From NCBI RefSeq assembly GCF_003425985.1, contig NZ_CP022985.1, positions 905,501 through 969,500 of the forward strand: a stretch of DNA of 64,000 nt. Reading direction: 5' to 3'. The stretch comes from Mariniflexile sp. TRM1-10. Lineage in GTDB: Bacteria; Bacteroidota; Bacteroidia; Flavobacteriales; Flavobacteriaceae. Of the stretch, positions 1-9,477 are shown piece after piece (within the stretch, counting starts at the first letter, position 1; each line of letters begins with the position of its first letter). A program made the position numbers and the translations under genes. The notes beneath the pieces were generated by a model, which saw only the letters and a program-made list of their open reading frames with translations, was not told the origin of the DNA and did not search any database.

Positions 1-168
1 CAACGTACCTTCATGGAACGATTCAAACTCCATAGTCGCTTTATCAGTCTCGATTTCAGCTAAAATATCGCCTTCACTTATTTTGTCACCTACTTTTTTC
101 AACCAAGTGGCAACAGTTCCTTCTTCCATCGTATCGCTTAAACGCGGCATATTTATAATTTCTGCCAT
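1..168 (-). CDS. pdhC: Pyruvate dehydrogenase E2 (dihydrolipoamide acetyltransferase), N-terminal part
   Basis: Partial gene running off the left edge; the ATG is at 168-166. The 56 visible codons form the start of a lipoyl domain: [16 protein letters not shown], then [10 protein letters not shown] with the lysine that carries lipoate in this family. It begins 3 bases after the E1-alpha stop on the same strand, so the two are almost certainly co-transcribed. Known role: E2 is the core of the cytoplasmic pyruvate dehydrogenase complex and moves the acetyl group from E1 to CoA. The catalytic domain is outside the window, so assignment to pyruvate rather than another 2-oxo acid rests on the adjacent E1. 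Confidence 0.93.
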   Translation of the reverse strand, partial: MAEIINMPRLSDTMEEGTVATWLKKVGDKISEGDILAEIETDKATMEFESFHEGTL

Positions 169-171
169 AAC

Positions 172-1170
172 TTATATTTTGTGTTTAATAAATGGATAAT
201 CTTCTTGTTCGTAAACCATATCGTAAAGCTGTTGTGTCTCTGGATATGGAGATTCTTCAGCAAATTTTTCACATTCTGCAACTAAATCTTTCACACGTTT
301 ATCAATAACTTTAATATCGTCCTCGGTTGCGTATTTCTTTTCAAGAATAATATCTTTCACTTGAGTAATTGGGTCGATTTTTTTATATTCTTCAACCTCA
401 TCCTTCGTTCTATAATGTTGGGCATCACTCATAGAATGACCTCTATAACGGTATGTTTTCAATTCTAAGAAAGTGGGGCCGCCACCTTTTCGTGCACGCT
501 GAATAGCTTCGTCAAAAGCTTCAGCTACTTTTATAGGGTTCATCCCATCAACAGGTCCACATGGCATATTATAACCTAAACCTAATTTCCAAATTTCGGT
601 GTGGTTTGCCGTACGTTCTACAGATGTTCCCATAGCATATCCGTTGTTTTCACAAACAAATACTACGGGAAGGTTCCAAAGCATTGCCAAGTTAAATGTT
701 TCATGTAACGACCCTTGGCGTGCAGCACCATCACCAAAACAACATAATGTGACACCATCAACTCCGTGATATTTATCACCAAATGCTATACCGGCACCTA
801 AAGGAATTTGACCTCCTACAATACCATGACCTCCATAAAAACGGTGTTCTTTAGAAAAAATGTGCATGGATCCACCCATACCTTTAGAAGTTCCAGTAAC
901 CTTTCCGTATAATTCTGCCATAACACGTCTAGGATCCACACCCATACCTATGGGCTGTACGTGGTTTCTATAAGCAGTAATCATTTTGTCTTTTGTCAAA
1001 TCCATAGCATGTAAAGCACCTGCTAAAACAGCTTCTTGACCGTTGTATAAATGAAGAAATCCTCTTACTTTTTGTTGAATGTAAACGGCAGCTAGTTTAT
1101 CTTCAAACTTTCTCCAGAATAACATGTCTTCATACCATTTGAGGTAAACCTCTTTTGTGATTTTTTGCAT
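172..1170 (-). CDS. pdhA: Pyruvate dehydrogenase E1 component, alpha subunit
   Basis: 332 residues, the usual length for E1-alpha. The thiamine-diphosphate motif begins GDGAARQGSLHE and ends ENNGYAMGT (about residues 147-182), and the phosphorylation-loop-like RYRGHSMSDAQHYR lies near residue 243. It decarboxylates pyruvate and reductively acetylates the E2 lipoyl group, normally with a beta subunit. No beta gene is in the window; in this family beta may be fused to E2 or encoded elsewhere. E2 follows after 3 bases. A TACTTTTG -7 element 33 bases upstream suggests its own promoter although cdd, porV and porU lie upstream on the same strand. Confidence 0.95.
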   Translation of the reverse strand: MQKITKEVYLKWYEDMLFWRKFEDKLAAVYIQQKVRGFLHLYNGQEAVLAGALHAMDLTKDKMITAYRNHVQPIGMGVDPRRVMAELYGKVTGTSKGMGGSMHIFSKEHRFYGGHGIVGGQIPLGAGIAFGDKYHGVDGVTLCCFGDGAARQGSLHETFNLAMLWNLPVVFVCENNGYAMGTSVERTANHTEIWKLGLGYNMPCGPVDGMNPIKVAEAFDEAIQRARKGGGPTFLELKTYRYRGHSMSDAQHYRTKDEVEEYKKIDPITQVKDIILEKKYATEDDIKVIDKRVKDLVAECEKFAEESPYPETQQLYDMVYEQEDYPFIKHKI

Positions 1171-1202
1171 CGACTCCTATTAAATTTTAATTACGCAGGA
1201 TA

Positions 1203-1210
1203 CAAAAGTA
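1203..1210 (-). promoter_or_regulatory. Candidate -7 promoter element for pdhA
   Basis: The minus strand reads TACTTTTG, matching the Bacteroidota -7 consensus TAnnTTTG, and would give a 5' leader of about 25 bases. No TTG was found at the expected distance upstream, so the call rests on one box only. It sits in the 212-base gap between cdd and pdhA. Confidence 0.5.
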
Positions 1211-1382
1211 ATACATTGTTGCTTATTGGGAAAATGCAATACGCTTAAAGTCTAAAAATTATAAAAAAGAACAGCACTTTATACACTAAATTGCTTATTT
1301 AATAATTTTTGGCGATGAATATTAATGTATTGAAAATTTCAAACGATTGAATTATTCAAAAAACCATCAAAATCACAAAAAA

Positions 1383-1865
1383 TCATAATACAGATTTATC
1401 GAAAACAAGCGGTAATAAGTTCGCTAACGATGTTGATTTTGCCACGTTTCCTGTTTCACCCATAAAATAAATTTCGATTGGCGACTTTTGTTTTATTTCA
1501 TATTCGGCAATAGCCTGCCTGCAAGCACCACATGGCGGAATAGGCCCTAAAGTTGGTTTGTTTTTTGAAGAGGCCGAAATGGCCATTCTTACAATTTTGG
1601 TGTTGGGATATTGAGACCCGGCATAATAAATAGCGGTACGTTCGGCACACAAACCCGACGGATACGAAGCATTTTCTTGATTACTGCCTGTTATAATTTC
1701 TCCATTATCCAATAGTATAGCTGCACCAACGTGAAAGTTTGAATAAGGTGCATAGGCTTTATCTCTAGCTTCAAAGGCTTTTTGCATTAAAAAAAAGGCT
1801 TCTTTTGGAAGTTCTTCCATATTTTCAAAAACATATAATGTAGATGCTATTTTTACTTCCTTCAT
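1383..1865 (-). CDS. cdd: Cytidine deaminase
   Basis: 160 residues from the ATG at 1865. The open frame extends upstream to 1904, but that part overlaps a terminator hairpin, so the start MKEVKIAS is preferred. Zinc-site motifs are present: CAERTAI with the catalytic glutamate, and PCGACRQAI with two further cysteine ligands. FHVGAAIL is the usual N-terminal motif. The enzyme hydrolyses cytidine and deoxycytidine to uridine and deoxyuridine in pyrimidine salvage. It lies between porV and pdhA on the same strand, but the hairpin after porV argues for separate transcription. Confidence 0.93.
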   Translation of the reverse strand: MKEVKIASTLYVFENMEELPKEAFFLMQKAFEARDKAYAPYSNFHVGAAILLDNGEIITGSNQENASYPSGLCAERTAIYYAGSQYPNTKIVRMAISASSKNKPTLGPIPPCGACRQAIAEYEIKQKSPIEIYFMGETGNVAKSTSLANLLPLVFDKSVL

Positions 1866-1903
1866 GTACTTTCTTTTTAATAAAGTTAAGAAACTATTTA
1901 ACA

Positions 1904-1939
1904 CAAAAAAACTATTGCGGTTTGCAATAGTTTTTTTTT
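1904..1939 (-). terminator. Rho-independent terminator after porV (bidirectional form)
   Basis: Inverted repeat AACTATTGC / GCAATAGTT with a 5-base loop, flanked by A and T runs on both sides. It lies 20 bases past the porV stop and upstream of the chosen cdd start, so it would end the porU-porV transcript. Confidence 0.8.
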
Positions 1940-1959
1940 ATCATTTATTTGATATTTAG

Positions 1960-3165
1960 TTAATACTCATTGTATTCACCAGCACCAATATTAAAGGTTA
2001 ACGAGAAACGTAATGTGTTTTCTAAAGGACTTTGCACTTTTGATGCCGAGAATAAATATGATAAATCGATATTAACTACATTGGCTTTGAAACCAGCTCC
2101 TAATGCTAAAAATTTTCTAGCGCCTTTTTCTTCACTTTCGTTAAAATAACCTGCTCTGAATGCAAACGAATCTTGATATACATATTCTGCTCCTAATGAC
2201 CATGTAAATTCTTTTAACTCTTCACTAAAACCATCGGGTGCATCGCCAAAGGATTGGAACATTCCTGATAAAAAGCTCACATTAGGATCTTTTCCTTTGT
2301 AAATAACAACTTCTTCTGAGCCTTCATCATACTCTCCATCTTCATCTGAATCAACAAATCCATAGATAGGTGGCGTAGGCACCAATAACTTTGTAACCTC
2401 GGCAGTTACCGCTACTTTATTATATTGATCAAATATAAAATCGAAACCAGCTCCTAAACGTAAATTGGTGGGTTGAAAGTTTTCTTCACCACCTTCATCA
2501 TACTTGAATTTTGGTCCAATATTTTGAAGTGCAAACCCCATTCTCCAACGTCCATTAAAATCGGCATAGGCTTCCTCTTCACTTTGATAGTATCCTGAAA
2601 TATCAACACCAAAAGTACTTGCCGGAGTTGTATCACCATCTACACCGTCTAATCTTAAATCCGAACGCAAATATCGCATAGCTACAGACATGGCAAATTG
2701 TTCACTTAGTCGTAACGCGTAAGACGCATCAATAGTGAGTTCGTTTGGTCGTTGTATTAAGGCTTCTGAAAATTCATCGGCAACAAATTCAATATCTCCT
2801 AAAGAAAAATATTTAAAACTTGCAGCAAATGCACTACGCTCATCTAAGCGATTAAAATAGGTCACATTTCCTAAAAAGATATCGTTAACCAATTTGCTTA
2901 AATAAGGTGTATAACTTACACCTACTCCCGATTTAGTTTCTGAAAATACATATTTTGATGGATTCCATTGTTGTGAAAATGCATCTACAGATGTAGCAAC
3001 ACCCATATCACCCATTGATGCAGCTCTAGCATCTGGTGCAATTAATATGAATGGCACCCCTGTAGTGATGACTCTTCTATCTTGATTTGGTAACGGAATA
3101 ACTTCTTGCGCACTTGCTTTTAACACAAAAACGAAGGCGATTAATAGTAATAGTTGGTTCTTCAT
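1960..3165 (-). CDS. porV: Type IX secretion outer-membrane protein PorV
   Basis: 401 residues with a signal peptide (about residues 1-19, cut after KASA). The early segment GVPFILIAPDARAASMGDMG is typical of PorV/LptO, followed by a beta-rich barrel ending in alternating strands (FRLSLTF-like end). Known role: PorV shuttles cargo from the translocon to PorU, which removes the C-terminal signal of type IX substrates at the outer membrane. porU lies directly upstream with a 34-base gap. A TTG-N19-TATATTTG promoter spans the porU end, so porV may be transcribed both with porU and alone. Confidence 0.95.
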   Translation of the reverse strand: MKNQLLLLIAFVFVLKASAQEVIPLPNQDRRVITTGVPFILIAPDARAASMGDMGVATSVDAFSQQWNPSKYVFSETKSGVGVSYTPYLSKLVNDIFLGNVTYFNRLDERSAFAASFKYFSLGDIEFVADEFSEALIQRPNELTIDASYALRLSEQFAMSVAMRYLRSDLRLDGVDGDTTPASTFGVDISGYYQSEEEAYADFNGRWRMGFALQNIGPKFKYDEGGEENFQPTNLRLGAGFDFIFDQYNKVAVTAEVTKLLVPTPPIYGFVDSDEDGEYDEGSEEVVIYKGKDPNVSFLSGMFQSFGDAPDGFSEELKEFTWSLGAEYVYQDSFAFRAGYFNESEEKGARKFLALGAGFKANVVNIDLSYLFSASKVQSPLENTLRFSLTFNIGAGEYNEY

Positions 3166-3183
3166 GAATTAATTTTTATTTGA

Positions 3184-3213
3184 CAAATATAAATGTTTAT
3201 TAGAGGATTACAA
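3184..3213 (-). promoter_or_regulatory. Candidate promoter for porV inside the porU end
   Basis: The minus strand shows TTG (3213-3211), a 19-base spacer and TATATTTG (3191-3184), matching both parts of the Bacteroidota housekeeping promoter. The -33 box lies inside the last codons of porU. The -7 box is 19 bases upstream of the porV ATG. Confidence 0.65.
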
Positions 3214-6200
3214 GTTTCTCTATTTTTTCTACTTTTTTATTGAGGAGTTCGGACTGGACCGTTAGCTTATAAATATAAACGCCTTTGCCAATTCTATCTC
3301 CAAAATCGTCTCTACCGTCCCAAACAAGATCTCTTGATAATGAGCTATTGGTTATGGCTCCACCAGACGTTTGTCCGTTTAAGGTTCTTACCAACTTACC
3401 TGAGACAGTGAATATCTGTATAGAAACGTTTAAAGGTGCTGAACTATTGTGATTAAACCAAAATTCGGTGTAATTTACAAACGGGTTTGGGTAATTAAGT
3501 ACGTTATTTATTTTCAAAACTTCGTCTTTATCGTATACAACAAATTGAATTTCAGCTATTGATGAATTATTATACACATCCCAAGCTTTAAGTGTTAATG
3601 TGTGAAGACCTGGCTCTAAATCTCGAAACGGAAAACTAACGACGCCTTTTTGATAATCGTCAACTTCGGTTTGGTAATAATCATTTAAAACTATGGGATT
3701 TGTTTCATCGCCATCAATAATGGCTACAATATCGTGCCCAATACCACTTGCCGTATTAATACCGTTTGCATCTTCTAACTTTGCTAATAATGTGGGCGAT
3801 TCGTTGGTTATACCTCCTGACACAAAATTTTCATCGTTCATGTAAAGAGCAATTACAGGTCCTATATTGTCTTCTTCAGCATTATTGTTTAATCCGCCAA
3901 TTCTAACGGTGTTGACGCTTGCACCTGCTTGATCTTCTAACAGAGCATCATTTTTTGAATAAAAACTCACCTTCCCAAAACCAACAGGAATACTAATATC
4001 TTTTGGTACCACAAAATCGAATTCAAACAACCCATTTTTTACCGATGCTTGCCCTCTGAAAATAATTTCGCCAAGGGTTTTAAAATCCAACTTTACCAAT
4101 TCGCCATTTAATCGCGTGCCATCATTTGCCAATGTTTGCCTATCGATATCTTTATCGTAAATGGTTACCGAAAGTGTACCGTTATAATTAGTAAGTAAAT
4201 TTCCTGATAAATCGGTTACCTCACCTGCAAGTTTCACATAACTCAACGCTTTTAAAGTGTCGGTTGATTGCCCAATAGGCACATCATTGATTTTTGTAAG
4301 TTGAACATTAGGTTTAGGAAATGCCAACTTCATGGCGGGGTCGCCAATAAAAAAGATTAATCGATTTTGACTTTGGCCTGTTATTGAAGGATTGTTTTTT
4401 GTCAACCTTAAAGCTTCAGCCATTGATGGATATTCATAATCTTCATAAGTATCGTTATCACTGTAAGAAAACAAATATTGTCCCAATAAATTATTAAACG
4501 AAATGGCAAAATTCACAAATATTTGCCTTGTTGTGGTAATTAAGCCAATGGCGCCTGCTTGTTTGTTCCAATAAGTAAACTCGCCAGCCGTTTCTTTATA
4601 CGGATTATCAAACTTTGTAAACTCGCAGGTTACTGTTACAAAGCAATTAAATTTGTTAAAATTACGAAGTCCTTCTATATCGGTTTTTAACAAAATACGC
4701 TCTTGAGCCAACCCATCTTCACCGCCATGACCAAAATAATTAACCACAAGCGCACCATTATCAATGGCATTTACCATCTCATTAGTTACTTGTGGATATC
4801 TATTACCACCAGCAGATGTTTCTTGTTTGTAAGCATCAGAATGGATTTTAACCACATTCATAAATGGCTTATTCTGCGTAACCAAATTACCCACATTATC
4901 GGTGGTTTCTTGCAGTATTCCTTCCCAATCTTGATCTACATCATCAGAAACCACTACAAAATTATTCCGCCAACTGCCAAAAGACTCTTTATTATAATAC
5001 AACTCTATTTTATCAACCAATTCTTTGGCACGTTGTGGTGTATCGGCCAAAATTCTACCAACAGCTATATCTAACTTATCGTTTGTTGACATAGTCCCTT
5101 CGTTGGTATCCATCATACCATAAAAATCATCGGACACAAAAGAACTCGTTAAATTAAAGCTACTGTAGGAGTGCCACGAGGGAACTATATTGGTGTTGTT
5201 GGGTACTCTGTTTTTATAATCGAACGAGCCATCGCCAAATAAGCACAGGTATTTTATTTTTTTCTCTGGAGTACTGGCATTATCATAAACATATTTAACT
5301 AAATTCCGAATAGCGCCCACATCTTGGTTACCTGTGCTAAACTCATTATAAATTTCGTCTAGCCCAAAAACTTTTACATTCAAATTGTATTGACTTCTAT
5401 TTATCTGAGCCAATCGTTCCGCTTGATTAAGCATATTGTTGGGCGCTACGATAATATAATCAACATCCTGAAACCCTCCTTGGTTATTTAAAAAGACGGT
5501 TCCTTTTATGTTTTGATTCGTTATTGTTGTTTTAGAATCAATTTTAGGTTCAAAATAATCTTGCGGAGTCACAGCAACGTAGGTTTTTAAAACGCCCATG
5601 TTTGCTGTAAAGCTTAAACTTGAAGTTGCCTCGGAATTTAATAAATTTGATACATTATAAATATCGGTTACATCCCATATTTCAGAAATTTTAGCGGCAT
5701 TGGATATGGTATATTGACCGATACCTGACGCCGATGTTACCATACTATTTTTAAACTGAAATTGTTTATTATTAAAATTTAATGCCCGGGTGGCTTCAAT
5801 AGAAATATAGTCTAAATACCCCAACGCACTTGGGTTTCCTTGTTTGTTGTAATTCAGCCCTACCGATATTTTAGAGGCATTTACATTAACAGTATTATTG
5901 TAAGCAGCTTCATTTGCCAAACTTGGACTAGACGCACCCGCTATAGATAACGTCGTTATAGCTGCACCATTCACCAACAATTGCATAGCTGTTTGTGTCG
6001 ATGAAGTTGCCGCTACATAAACCTTTAACCTTACGGGTATTGAAGTAATTAAATCTGGAAAATCAAAAGTAAATGTTTTGTTTGTATTAATATCAAAACG
6101 GTCGCCAAACCAACGCCTTCCTAAAAAGGCAATGTTATATTGATCAATTTCGTGAAATTTATAATCTTCATAAGTATTAATTTCTAAGTTCGCAGAACCT

Positions 6201-7084
6201 GTTGGCTGTATAAAGGGTTGCATACGCTTGCCCAAACCCGAACTTACATTAATATAATAATATGTTTTATCGGTAAAACAATTTATATTGGTGTTGCTTT
6301 CTGCATTATAACCTTTTGGCCCTTCGGCATAAAACAAAATATAATCTTCGTTATTAAAAACCCCATCCGTTTCTCCAACAAACTTTATAGCATTTTCCTC
6401 AATGTCAAACGGATATGCAACTGCATTGGAATTTGGAATCATGCGTCCACCATTACCATACAACTTAATGGTTCTTGGATCCACATCATTCACTTTAACA
6501 CCCAAACGCTGTAAAAAACTTTTCGATAATTTAAAAACACCCGTAGTATCTACATAAAATCGGTACCATTCACCAGTACTTAAAACTGAATTTGTAACGA
6601 CATTGCTTTTACTTATTTTATTTAATGAGGAAACTCTATTGATGGTACCCCCTACTGTATAATTAATTTGAAAAGACGTTACTTTTTTATAACTCCCGTT
6701 TGCTTCTTTTATGATAGGTGACAATTTAAAAATAGCAAACTGCTTATCTCTTGCTATGGAGTTTTTTAAACTAAAGGTTAATTGCGTAGGAATGGTATTA
6801 ACATCTAAATCCTTTAAATCGTTTTTAGAAATAGATGCATAAGAAACATTACTAACTGTAATTGAAGATTCGTTTACGGTATTTGAAATAGACCATTGCG
6901 CTACAAATTGTAATCCTTCATCAAAATCAAAACTGAAATTTTCTTTATTAAAAGATGGGACTTCTAATGTATAAGTACCACCAGAAATCTTTTGAGAAGA
7001 CTCCCAATTAATAGTGAATTTTTGTTGTTGCGCAAATACAACAGAACAACTAATAAATAATAGAAGTAAAATTTTTTCTTTCAT
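3200..7084 (-). CDS. porU: Type IX secretion sortase PorU (C25 peptidase family)
   Basis: 1294 residues from the ATG at 7084, which gives a clean signal peptide (MKEKILLLLFISCSVVFAQQ). An in-frame upstream ATG at 7117 would add 11 polar residues and lies in a duplicated repeat, so it is not preferred. The gingipain-like domain carries NYFGHGGEDG (catalytic His near residue 783) and TVTCEFTKFDNP (catalytic Cys near 818). The C-terminal about 90 residues (NYPNPF, then VWDGRDDFGDRIGKGVYIY) form a type IX CTD-like fold that PorU itself keeps. Known role: cleaves and transfers C-terminal signals of secreted cargo with PorV. gldJ lies divergently upstream. Confidence 0.95.
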   Translation of the reverse strand: MKEKILLLLFISCSVVFAQQQKFTINWESSQKISGGTYTLEVPSFNKENFSFDFDEGLQFVAQWSISNTVNESSITVSNVSYASISKNDLKDLDVNTIPTQLTFSLKNSIARDKQFAIFKLSPIIKEANGSYKKVTSFQINYTVGGTINRVSSLNKISKSNVVTNSVLSTGEWYRFYVDTTGVFKLSKSFLQRLGVKVNDVDPRTIKLYGNGGRMIPNSNAVAYPFDIEENAIKFVGETDGVFNNEDYILFYAEGPKGYNAESNTNINCFTDKTYYYINVSSGLGKRMQPFIQPTGSANLEINTYEDYKFHEIDQYNIAFLGRRWFGDRFDINTNKTFTFDFPDLITSIPVRLKVYVAATSSTQTAMQLLVNGAAITTLSIAGASSPSLANEAAYNNTVNVNASKISVGLNYNKQGNPSALGYLDYISIEATRALNFNNKQFQFKNSMVTSASGIGQYTISNAAKISEIWDVTDIYNVSNLLNSEATSSLSFTANMGVLKTYVAVTPQDYFEPKIDSKTTITNQNIKGTVFLNNQGGFQDVDYIIVAPNNMLNQAERLAQINRSQYNLNVKVFGLDEIYNEFSTGNQDVGAIRNLVKYVYDNASTPEKKIKYLCLFGDGSFDYKNRVPNNTNIVPSWHSYSSFNLTSSFVSDDFYGMMDTNEGTMSTNDKLDIAVGRILADTPQRAKELVDKIELYYNKESFGSWRNNFVVVSDDVDQDWEGILQETTDNVGNLVTQNKPFMNVVKIHSDAYKQETSAGGNRYPQVTNEMVNAIDNGALVVNYFGHGGEDGLAQERILLKTDIEGLRNFNKFNCFVTVTCEFTKFDNPYKETAGEFTYWNKQAGAIGLITTTRQIFVNFAISFNNLLGQYLFSYSDNDTYEDYEYPSMAEALRLTKNNPSITGQSQNRLIFFIGDPAMKLAFPKPNVQLTKINDVPIGQSTDTLKALSYVKLAGEVTDLSGNLLTNYNGTLSVTIYDKDIDRQTLANDGTRLNGELVKLDFKTLGEIIFRGQASVKNGLFEFDFVVPKDISIPVGFGKVSFYSKNDALLEDQAGASVNTVRIGGLNNNAEEDNIGPVIALYMNDENFVSGGITNESPTLLAKLEDANGINTASGIGHDIVAIIDGDETNPIVLNDYYQTEVDDYQKGVVSFPFRDLEPGLHTLTLKAWDVYNNSSIAEIQFVVYDKDEVLKINNVLNYPNPFVNYTEFWFNHNSSAPLNVSIQIFTVSGKLVRTLNGQTSGGAITNSSLSRDLVWDGRDDFGDRIGKGVYIYKLTVQSELLNKKVEKIEKLVIL

Positions 7085-7207
7085 GTGTTTATATCTATTC
7101 TTCTTCAATGGACACATGCTGTTCGCTATTAATCATCCCGTTAAGTATTAAAATTTTTGAACATGCTCATTTCATGTGTTTATATCTATTCTTCTTCAAT
7201 GGACACA
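7079..7207 (-). repeat. 38-bp direct repeat around the porU start
   Basis: A 38-base segment at 7079-7116 is repeated exactly at 7170-7207 (91-base period). The downstream copy (in the sense of transcription) contains the real porU ATG. The other copy places a second ATG in the leader that would encode only Met-Lys before TGA (7175-7167). The two copies diverge immediately outside these limits. Confidence 0.9.
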
Positions 7208-7240
7208 CGGTACATCTATATAATCATTTTCCATAGGCAT

Positions 7241-7270
7241 CAAATTTAGTTATGGATGTTTCATTGCCAA
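7241..7270 (-). promoter_or_regulatory. Candidate promoter for porU
   Basis: The minus strand shows TTG (7270-7268), exactly 19 bases, then TAAATTTG (7248-7241). This gives a leader of about 150 bases containing the duplicated 38-bp segment. The -33 box directly abuts the palindromic element at 7271-7431. Confidence 0.65.
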
Positions 7271-7431
7271 GAGACTGTTTAAACTTTATCCTTTGGCTCT
7301 TTTATGTGTCTTTTTCCGCCATACTTCAGCTATTTTTTCGATCCATAGCTATGGCTATGAATCTCAAAATACTTTAGTCTGACAAAAAAATACCCTATAA
7401 AATATTCCAAAAACAAAATTTAAACAGTCTC
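7271..7431. repeat. 161-bp palindromic intergenic element, copy 1
   Basis: Bounded by a perfect 13-bp inverted repeat, GAGACTGTTTAAA at 7271-7283 and its complement at 7419-7431. The interior carries TTTGGCTC and a short inner palindrome around 7343-7356 (CATAGCTATGG). Size and plan resemble the elements at 17290, 19776, 56473 and 61280. No coding capacity. Between the porU and gldJ promoters, 7432-7628 is AT-rich with no gene seen. Confidence 0.7.
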
Positions 7432-7628
7432 TAAAATAACGTTATTAATGTCGTGTTATTATTAAAAAAATAACAAAATTAAAAACTGAAACAAAATTAC
7501 AATAATAAATGAGTAAATCATACGTTAATATAACTCAAATGGACGGTGAAAAACAATAAAAACATCGTTGTAATGACTAAAAAATAGGGTGAAATACACT
7601 TTTTTTTAGATAAAATGCAAAAAATAGC

Positions 7629-7658
7629 TTGCAGTATTCGGTTTAATTCTTATATTGC
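7629..7658 (+). promoter_or_regulatory. Candidate promoter for gldJ
   Basis: TTG (7629-7631), a 19-base spacer, then TATATTGC, an imperfect form of TAnnTTTG (two mismatches at its end). The predicted leader is about 30 bases to the gldJ start codon. Confidence 0.5.
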
Positions 7659-7691
7659 ACCACCAAAAATATTATTAGCTTACTTAAACGT

Positions 7692-9386
7692 ATGGATATG
7701 AAAAAAGTAGTAGCATTCAAGGTTTTATTAGTTTTAGCGTTAACTATAGCTGCAACTGGTTGTAAAAAATCTTCGAGTTCAAAGAATAGTTCTAGAGCTA
7801 CCGGATGGCAAATAAACTCCAGAGAGGGCGGTTTTCAGTACAATACTGACTTCAAGGAACAAGAAACTTCTCCAGGATTGGTATTTGTTGAAGGTGGAAC
7901 TTTCACAAAAGGTCGCGTTCAGGACGATGTGATGCACGATTGGAACAACACACCTAACCAACAACACGTTCAGTCATTTTACATGGACGAAACAGAGGTT
8001 ACCAATGCTATGTACATGGAGTATTTAGATTGGATAAAACGTGTTTACCCACCATCTGATGAAAATTTTAGAGCTATTTATAACGGTGCATTGCCAGACA
8101 CACTTGTTTGGAGAAACCGATTAGGTTACAATGAAGTTATGACAGATAACTATTTACGTCACCCAGGCTATGGAGAATATCCTGTAGTTGGTGTAAGCTG
8201 GATTCAAGCTGTCGAATTTGCTAATTGGAGATCAGACCGTGTTAACGAATATAATTTAGAACAAGCAGGCTACTTAAAACGTGATGCTAAAATAGTTGAT
8301 GTTAATGCCGAATCTACATTCAACACAGACACCTATATAAACGCACCAAGTTTAACTTACGGTGGCAACGAAGAAATTATTAACCCTGAGCGAGGCAATA
8401 AAAGATTTGTTAGAACGGATGCAGATGGTAACGAAAGTAATATCTATGCAACCAGAGAAACGGGCTTAATTACACCTAAATACAGACTCCCAACCGAAAC
8501 TGAGTGGGAATATGCCGCTTTAGGTCTAAGTGAAATTAGAAGTTACAATTTGTACCGTGGACGTAAAAAATACCCATGGGATGGACAATATACACGTAAC
8601 GATTCTCGCAAATACCGAGGAGACCAATTAGCTAACTTTAAACAAGGTAAAGGTGATTACGGCGGTATTGCAGGATGGTCGGACGATGGTGCAGATATTA
8701 CCAACGCTGTTAAGTCATACGAACCTAACGATTTTGGTTTATATGATATGGCTGGTAATGTTGCCGAATGGGTAGCCGATGTTTATAGACCAATTATAGA
8801 TGATGAGTTTAATGATTTCAACTACTACAGAGGTAACGTTTACACAAAAAATGCCATTAATGAAGATGGTACCGTAAAAGTAGTAACTGTTGACGATATT
8901 GTTTATGATACTTTATCAAACGGTAAAGTAGTTGCTAGAAACTTACCAGGAGAAATATTACAAGTACCTGTTGATGAAAACGAAACTTATTTACGTACCA
9001 ACTTTGATAAGAGTAACCAAATAAACTTTAGAGATGGTGACAAACGATCTTCACGTAATTTTGAAAGTTTCAATGAAGAAGATGGGAATGGAGATACTAA
9101 AGTTTCTCAAACCAGTAAAATGTACAACTCACCTAAAAATATTATTAGTAGAGATTCATTAGGAAATATCATTAGAGAATATGATAAATCCAACACTAGA
9201 ACTTCTTTAATAAACGATGAAGTTCGAGTTTACAAAGGTGGCTCTTGGAAAGACAGAGAGTACTGGTTAGACCCTGCTCAAAGACGCTACTTCCCTCAAG
9301 ATATGGCTACCGATTACATTGGATTTAGATGTGCCATGTCTCGTGTTGGTTCAAAATCCAAAGAAAAAAATAAAACAAAGAATTAA
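7692..9386 (+). CDS. gldJ: Gliding motility lipoprotein GldJ
   Basis: 564 residues, the expected length. A lipoprotein signal (hydrophobic core then AATGC, Cys near residue 24) is followed by a formylglycine-generating-enzyme/sulfatase-modifying fold: FVEGGTFTKG, MDETEVTNAMY, YPVVGVSWIQAVEFANW, RLPTETEWEYAA, YDMAGNVAEWVAD and YKGGSWKDRE, with a long insertion before the last. Known role: GldJ is needed for gliding and stabilises GldK and type IX components. The gene is divergent to porU, the arrangement known in Flavobacterium johnsoniae. Either ATG 7692 or ATG 7698 could start it; the second gives the more usual MKK start. Confidence 0.95.
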   Translation: MDMKKVVAFKVLLVLALTIAATGCKKSSSSKNSSRATGWQINSREGGFQYNTDFKEQETSPGLVFVEGGTFTKGRVQDDVMHDWNNTPNQQHVQSFYMDETEVTNAMYMEYLDWIKRVYPPSDENFRAIYNGALPDTLVWRNRLGYNEVMTDNYLRHPGYGEYPVVGVSWIQAVEFANWRSDRVNEYNLEQAGYLKRDAKIVDVNAESTFNTDTYINAPSLTYGGNEEIINPERGNKRFVRTDADGNESNIYATRETGLITPKYRLPTETEWEYAALGLSEIRSYNLYRGRKKYPWDGQYTRNDSRKYRGDQLANFKQGKGDYGGIAGWSDDGADITNAVKSYEPNDFGLYDMAGNVAEWVADVYRPIIDDEFNDFNYYRGNVYTKNAINEDGTVKVVTVDDIVYDTLSNGKVVARNLPGEILQVPVDENETYLRTNFDKSNQINFRDGDKRSSRNFESFNEEDGNGDTKVSQTSKMYNSPKNIISRDSLGNIIREYDKSNTRTSLINDEVRVYKGGSWKDREYWLDPAQRRYFPQDMATDYIGFRCAMSRVGSKSKEKNKTKN

Positions 9387-9411
9387 TTTATAAATTCTTT
9401 CAAATATTACT

Positions 9412-9441
9412 CAAAGTCCTAGCAAATGTTAGGACTTTTTT
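9412..9441 (+). terminator. Rho-independent terminator after gldJ
   Basis: Stem AAAGTCCTA / TTAGGACTTT with a short loop followed by a run of T, 25 bases after the gldJ stop and about 37 before the murF start. murF would therefore depend on read-through or its own promoter. Confidence 0.8.
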
Positions 9442-9477
9442 AATACATTTAATTTTATAATAAAAAGCTTTTTACTC

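Noticed and set aside
1865..1904. Upstream start for cytidine deaminase.
   Set aside because: Would begin in the terminator hairpin and adds hydrophobic residues not found in this enzyme.
7084..7117. Upstream start for porU adding 11 residues.
   Set aside because: Breaks the signal peptide and falls in the duplicated 38-bp segment.
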